Origin: CAZFER01 sp964517495
Lineage (GTDB): Bacteria; Hinthialibacterota; Hinthialibacteria; Hinthialibacterales; Hinthialibacteraceae
Direction of reading: 5' to 3'
Assembly: GCA_964517495.1 (NCBI GenBank)
Contig: CAZFER010000018.1
Coordinates: 24,593 to 88,592 of the forward strand
Length of the DNA: 64,000 nt
The notes under the pieces are model-generated. The model was not told the DNA's origin and searched no databases. It saw nothing but the letters and a program-made list of their open reading frames with translations. The first letter of the stretch is position 1, and each line of letters begins with the position of its first letter. Positions 61,453 to 64,000 of the stretch are shown in pieces. A program made the translations under genes and the position numbers.

Positions 61453-62607
61453 ATGGCCACAATGGCAGAAAAAAGAGATTATTATGATATTTTAGGGGTT
61501 TCAAAAAGTGCCAGTCTGGATGAAATCAAAAAAGCCTATCGAAAACTGGCATTGAAATATCACCCTGACCGAAATCCTGGAGACAAAAAAGCAGAAGATA
61601 AGTTTAAAGAAGCGACGGAAGCCTATGAAGTTCTGAGTGACGATAATAAACGGCGCAATTATGACCAGTTTGGTCATGCCGGTGTCGGCGCCGGGGCTGG
61701 TGATTTTGGCGCTGGTGGATTTGGAGGCGCTGCATTTCGCGATTTTCAGGATATTTTTGGCGATTTTGGCGATATATTCGGTGAGATATTCGGTGGTGGG
61801 CGCGCACGTACCCGCTCACATAGCCGGGTAAGACGGGGTGAGGATCTTCGTTATGATCTCGAAATCACTTTGCAAGAGGCCTATCGAGGCACCGACAAGC
61901 AAATCGAAGTGCCCAAACAATCCGCCTGTGATGCATGCAGTGGCAGTGGTTGCACACCAGGCAGCCAGCCGCAAACCTGTCCACAATGCCAGGGGACAGG
62001 CCAAACTCACATGACCCATGGCTTTTTCAGTATTTCACGAACTTGTAACCGTTGTGCGGGGATGGGAACCATCGTCACCAATCCATGCGTCAAATGCCAT
62101 GGCAGTGGCCGGGTAATGAAACGCAACAAAGTCCGCGTGAAAGTCCCTGCCGGCGCTATGACCGGTTTGAAACTGAAAGTTCCTGGAGAAGGGGAAGCTG
62201 GTTTTAACAGTGGCCCAGCAGGTGATTTATACATTGTATTATTTGTGGCTGCTCATCCAATCTTCGAGCGTGAAGGTGAAGATGTTATCTGCGAAGTTCC
62301 TATCTCCATGACCCAAGCGGCGTTGGGTACAGAATTGCGCGTTCCAACCTTGGATGGAACCGTTAAAATGAAAGTGCCTACTGGTACCCAAACCGGCAAA
62401 ATATTCAGACTGTCCGGAAAAGGGATGCCCAGTCTGCGTGGTTATGGCCAGGGCGATCAGCTGGTTCGGGTAGTGGTTGAAACCCCCAAACGCCTTACGC
62501 CACGGCAACGTGAATTGCTGGAAGAATTTGCATCCATCAGCGGGGAAGAAACCAATCCCCAATCCCGTTCGTTTTTCGATAAGGTTAAGCAGGTCTTTGG
62601 GGGATAA
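61453..62607 (+). CDS. dnaJ: DnaJ co-chaperone
   Basis: A protein of about 384 residues, full DnaJ architecture. The J-domain has RDYYDILGVSKSASLDEIKK and an intact HPD (LALKYHPDRNPGD), a Gly/Phe-rich linker (GAGDFGAGGFGGAAF), then four CxxCxGxG zinc motifs (CDACSGSG, CPQCQGTG, CNRCAGMG, CVKCHGSG) and the C-terminal substrate domain. I place the start at 61453, with GAGGGG upstream. It is not linked to dnaK/grpE (39 kb away) but to the coiled-coil gene that follows. Confidence 0.95.
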   Translation: MATMAEKRDYYDILGVSKSASLDEIKKAYRKLALKYHPDRNPGDKKAEDKFKEATEAYEVLSDDNKRRNYDQFGHAGVGAGAGDFGAGGFGGAAFRDFQDIFGDFGDIFGEIFGGGRARTRSHSRVRRGEDLRYDLEITLQEAYRGTDKQIEVPKQSACDACSGSGCTPGSQPQTCPQCQGTGQTHMTHGFFSISRTCNRCAGMGTIVTNPCVKCHGSGRVMKRNKVRVKVPAGAMTGLKLKVPGEGEAGFNSGPAGDLYIVLFVAAHPIFEREGEDVICEVPISMTQAALGTELRVPTLDGTVKMKVPTGTQTGKIFRLSGKGMPSLRGYGQGDQLVRVVVETPKRLTPRQRELLEEFASISGEETNPQSRSFFDKVKQVFGG

Positions 62608-62647
62608 TTTATCCCCAATGAACTTAAGAAACATGAGGTAGACGAAC

Positions 62648-62926
62648 ATGAAAAGTGCATACGAACTTGCCATGGAACGCTTGGAGAAGGACTCACCTTC
62701 ACAATCCCTTACAAACGAACAAAAAGCCGCATTGGCTGAGCTAAACGAAATCTATTCAGCTAAAATTGAGGAAAAACGAATTCTGGCTGAAAAAGAGATG
62801 AATGAGGCGATGGGGAACTACGACGCCATCAACAAAATCCAGGAGCGCATGCACACCGAAATCAGCCGCCTGGAAGCCGAACGGGATGAAAAAAAAGAAG
62901 CGGTCCGGCAGCAAAAAAAACCGTAA
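62648..62926 (+). CDS. Small coiled-coil protein
   Basis: A 92-residue acidic/basic helical protein (MKSAYELAMERLEKD, ALAELNEIYSAKIEEKRILA). The heptad pattern is coiled-coil-like over most of its length, ending in Gln/Lys-rich sequence. Small proteins of this form are common in environmental bacteria and unassigned. It starts 41 bases after dnaJ with GAGGT before its ATG, so it is probably co-transcribed and could work with the chaperone. Confidence 0.7.
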   Translation: MKSAYELAMERLEKDSPSQSLTNEQKAALAELNEIYSAKIEEKRILAEKEMNEAMGNYDAINKIQERMHTEISRLEAERDEKKEAVRQQKKP

Positions 62927-62956
62927 TATTCACAATTTTAAAACCATAGTAGTCAT

Positions 62957-62989
62957 AGGGTGAGCTCAAAGCGAAGCATAGCCCACCAG
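62957..62989. repeat. GGGTGAGCTCAAAGCGAAGC-type intergenic repeat
   Basis: GGGTGAGCTC then AAAGCGAAGCATAGCCCACC recurs in this form in many bacterial intergenic regions. Here it sits directly before the PIN gene fragment (63001), so it may mark the break that removed the PIN 5' part. Confidence 0.55.
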
Positions 62990-63000
62990 TCATACGCAGT

Positions 63001-63135
63001 CTATGCAAATATCCAAACGATGATGCTTTTCTAGAAACTGCCTTGGTTGGAAAAGCCAGTTATCTGGTTACAAAAAATATTAAGCATTTTCCATTTAAGC
63101 AGTATCGAGATGTTCATATCTTGCGTGTATCAAAT
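63001..63135 (+). pseudogene. Remnant of a PIN-domain toxin gene (3' part)
   Basis: Reading in frame from 63001, the translation YPNDDAFLETALVGKASYLV then TKNIKHFPF matches the last third of PIN-domain (VapC-like) toxins: the DDAFLETA acidic motif, LVT and a closing strand. The 5' two thirds, with the first catalytic acids, are absent; the intergenic repeat lies where they would be. The frame continues into the BrnT gene without a stop. Confidence 0.7.
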
Positions 63136-63396
63136 TATCCCAATAAGAGTAAATCAAATAAAGACAAACATGGCATCGATTTCGAAGCATCAAAAGCGTT
63201 ATGGCTCGATTTAAACAGGCTTGAAGTTCAAGCCAAAAGCGATGATGAACCCAGGTTTGCCTTAATCGCCATGTTGAATAAAAAACTTTGGACCGCTTAT
63301 TACACCATCCGGGGCAATCGAATCCGAATCATCTCGGTACGAAGATCAAGAAAGGGTGAAATGGATTTATATCATGAAGGCGAAAGATTTGGATAA
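63043..63396 (+). CDS. BrnT-family toxin, N-terminus fused to PIN remnant
   Basis: The C-terminal part (from about residue 31) is a BrnT-type RNase toxin: SNKDKHGIDFEASKALWLDL, EPRFALIAMLNKKLWTAYYT and the family end RGNRIRIISVRRSRKGEMDL. The usual BrnT start (FEWDxxK...) is replaced by PIN sequence, so the visible frame is a chimera. Length without the PIN part is about 87 residues, close to normal. The gene overlaps brnA by 23 bases in the normal order brnT-brnA. Whether it is expressed with a proper start is uncertain. Confidence 0.75.
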   Translation: MVGKASYLVTKNIKHFPFKQYRDVHILRVSNYPNKSKSNKDKHGIDFEASKALWLDLNRLEVQAKSDDEPRFALIAMLNKKLWTAYYTIRGNRIRIISVRRSRKGEMDLYHEGERFG

Positions 63397-63610
63397 ATTG
63401 TTTGATAATGGGGAAGATATCACGGATTACTTGGATCTTTCCACCCAAATAAGACCGGGGCTTAAACAAAAACGAGTCAATGTTGATTTTCCTGGCTGGA
63501 TGATTGAAACCCTCGATCGTGAAGCCCGTAAAGTAGGCGTAAGCAGGCAATCCATCATTAAAGTATGGATTGCGGAAAGGATTAAAGAAGAAATGGGCAG
63601 CAAAAGTTAA
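63374..63610 (+). CDS. BrnA-family antitoxin
   Basis: A 78-residue antitoxin with the BrnA layout: N-terminal region MKAKDLDKLFDNGEDITDYL, a linker, then a ribbon-helix-helix DNA-binding C-terminus (KRVNVDFPGWMIETLDREA, VGVSRQSIIKVWIAERI). BrnA binds BrnT and represses the operon. I chose the ATG at 63374, since the longer frame from 63356 lies inside brnT. It seems intact. Confidence 0.85.
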   Translation: MKAKDLDKLFDNGEDITDYLDLSTQIRPGLKQKRVNVDFPGWMIETLDREARKVGVSRQSIIKVWIAERIKEEMGSKS

Positions 63611-63644
63611 CGAAACGCTACCAGGGTGCTAAGGGTAAAAAGTC

Positions 63645-63846
63645 ATTGTTGACCGGATTGCTGAAAAAGACAACCGGAGCCGCCTTATTGATGAAGCGGT
63701 GCGTTTTTTTATATCGAGAAAAAAGGAAACGAAAACCTTCGAGATTTATTAAAGAGGGCGCAATGACCAGAGCGCGGCCAAGTTTGGAACTAGCACAAGA
63801 GTGGTTTCACTTAGAAGAAGAAGTATGCGAAAAAAATCAACGGTAA
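63645..63846 (+). pseudogene. Frameshifted ribbon-helix-helix (MazE-like) antitoxin
   Basis: One frame gives VDRIAEKDNRSRLIDEAVRF then FISRKKETKTF before a stop at 63750, the ribbon-helix-helix core of CopG/MazE-like antitoxins. The adjacent frame continues as FIKEGAMTRARPSLELAQEW then FHLEEEVCEKNQR, typical of the MazF-binding tail, to 63846. A one-base shift near 63741-63745 joins them. The N-terminal strand with the start codon is not recognisable. Confidence 0.6.
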
Positions 63847-63900
63847 CCTTTCCTAAAACATGGTGAGGTATACCTTATCAATTTTTACCCCCTCAAATAT
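63847..63900 (+). pseudogene. Possible MazF-like toxin remnant
   Basis: Right after the broken antitoxin the frame from 63847 gives FLKHGEVYLINFYPL, which recalls the first strand of MazF/PemK toxins (GEVYLVNF). The similarity ends after about 15 residues. It is weak evidence and only listed because it follows a MazE-like tail in the expected order. Confidence 0.3.
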
Positions 63901-64000
63901 CTACACTTACAAACGCCTATCCACCCAAAAAACATTCAAAATTCCCAAAAAACATTCCTTTAATCACCCCAAAAAGTCGGGTTTCTCTCTATAGGTAGGA

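Noticed and set aside
61298..61504. 68-residue minus-strand frame before dnaJ
   Set aside because: AT-rich and overlapping the dnaJ start; no supporting signal.
1..64000. CRISPR array, tRNA, rRNA or insertion sequence
   Set aside because: I found no direct-repeat/spacer pattern, no tRNA arm motifs with a cloverleaf, and no transposase. The hairpin repeats lack evenly spaced spacers.

Overview
The window is bacterial chromosome of moderate GC, densely coded on both strands, with Shine-Dalgarno-led genes and short operons. It holds no rRNA, tRNA, transposase or CRISPR array that I could recognise. The gene content suggests a heterotrophic bacterium of the Poribacteria / Hydrogenedentota / Planctomycetota-like type. 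It has TAT- or Sec-exported Gfo/Idh/MocA dehydrogenase, sulfatase, sugar isomerase and acetyl-esterase-like proteins, a large LTD/CotH exoprotein, beta-propeller-like secreted proteins, Uma2 and BrnTA remnants, and several families of intergenic hairpin repeats. The phylum assignment is inference, not proven.

Layout. 1-2.2 kb: a GalT-like gene cut by the window edge, a multi-span membrane protein and hemD, all overlapping on +. 2.2-8.5 kb (-): LTD/CotH exoprotein, family-4 uracil-DNA glycosylase plus SRPBCC protein, a TRM11-like methyltransferase and a DUF1828-type two-gene module. 8.6-13.8 kb (-): Gfo/Idh/MocA, enolase-superfamily enzyme and cyclic-nucleotide-binding protein; CoA-binding protein and ABC exporter. 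13.9-18.3 kb: polysaccharide deacetylase, STAS protein, then an overlapping minus operon (flavin reductase, PIN, dGTPase, small membrane protein). 18.8-24.4 kb (+): a chaperone block made of a degenerate J-domain/TPR protein, GrpE, a short DnaK, a terminator and a zinc-ribbon/TPR/coiled-coil membrane protein. 24.5-27.6 kb (+): larB, a FecR-like/GspG-like fusion and a secreted xylose-isomerase-like protein.

27.7-30.3 kb (-): two tiny hydrophobic peptides, a membrane protein and a tandem SagB-type nitroreductase. 30.4-36.5 kb: secreted carbohydrate-related proteins, KDPG aldolase and two decayed genes. 36.7-43 kb: SWIM/SNF2 helicase, sulfatase, small membrane protein, second copy of the GT-C-like membrane family. 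43-48.4 kb: def-fmt, LOG-like protein, icd, mdh, UlaG-like metallohydrolase. 48.6-54.3 kb: PII, tyrA-secA (noticeably GC-richer) and trkH. 54.4-64 kb: secreted proteins, a large esterase-like protein, aspS, dnaJ with a coiled-coil gene, and at the right end a cluster of toxin-antitoxin genes in various states of decay.

How it fits together. Housekeeping functions (haem, translation start and processing, TCA cycle, protein export, DNA repair, nucleotide control) are mixed with exported polysaccharide and sugar-acid catabolism. The most unusual parts are the chaperone block with an NPE-type J-domain, the SagB/small-peptide locus, the DUF1828 pair, the FecR-GspG fusion, the toxin-antitoxin remnants and the mosaic intergenic repeat families (two-hairpin C/G-rich elements, ACATAG-loop hairpins and GGGAGGGCGAGGCTCCCG-type repeats).
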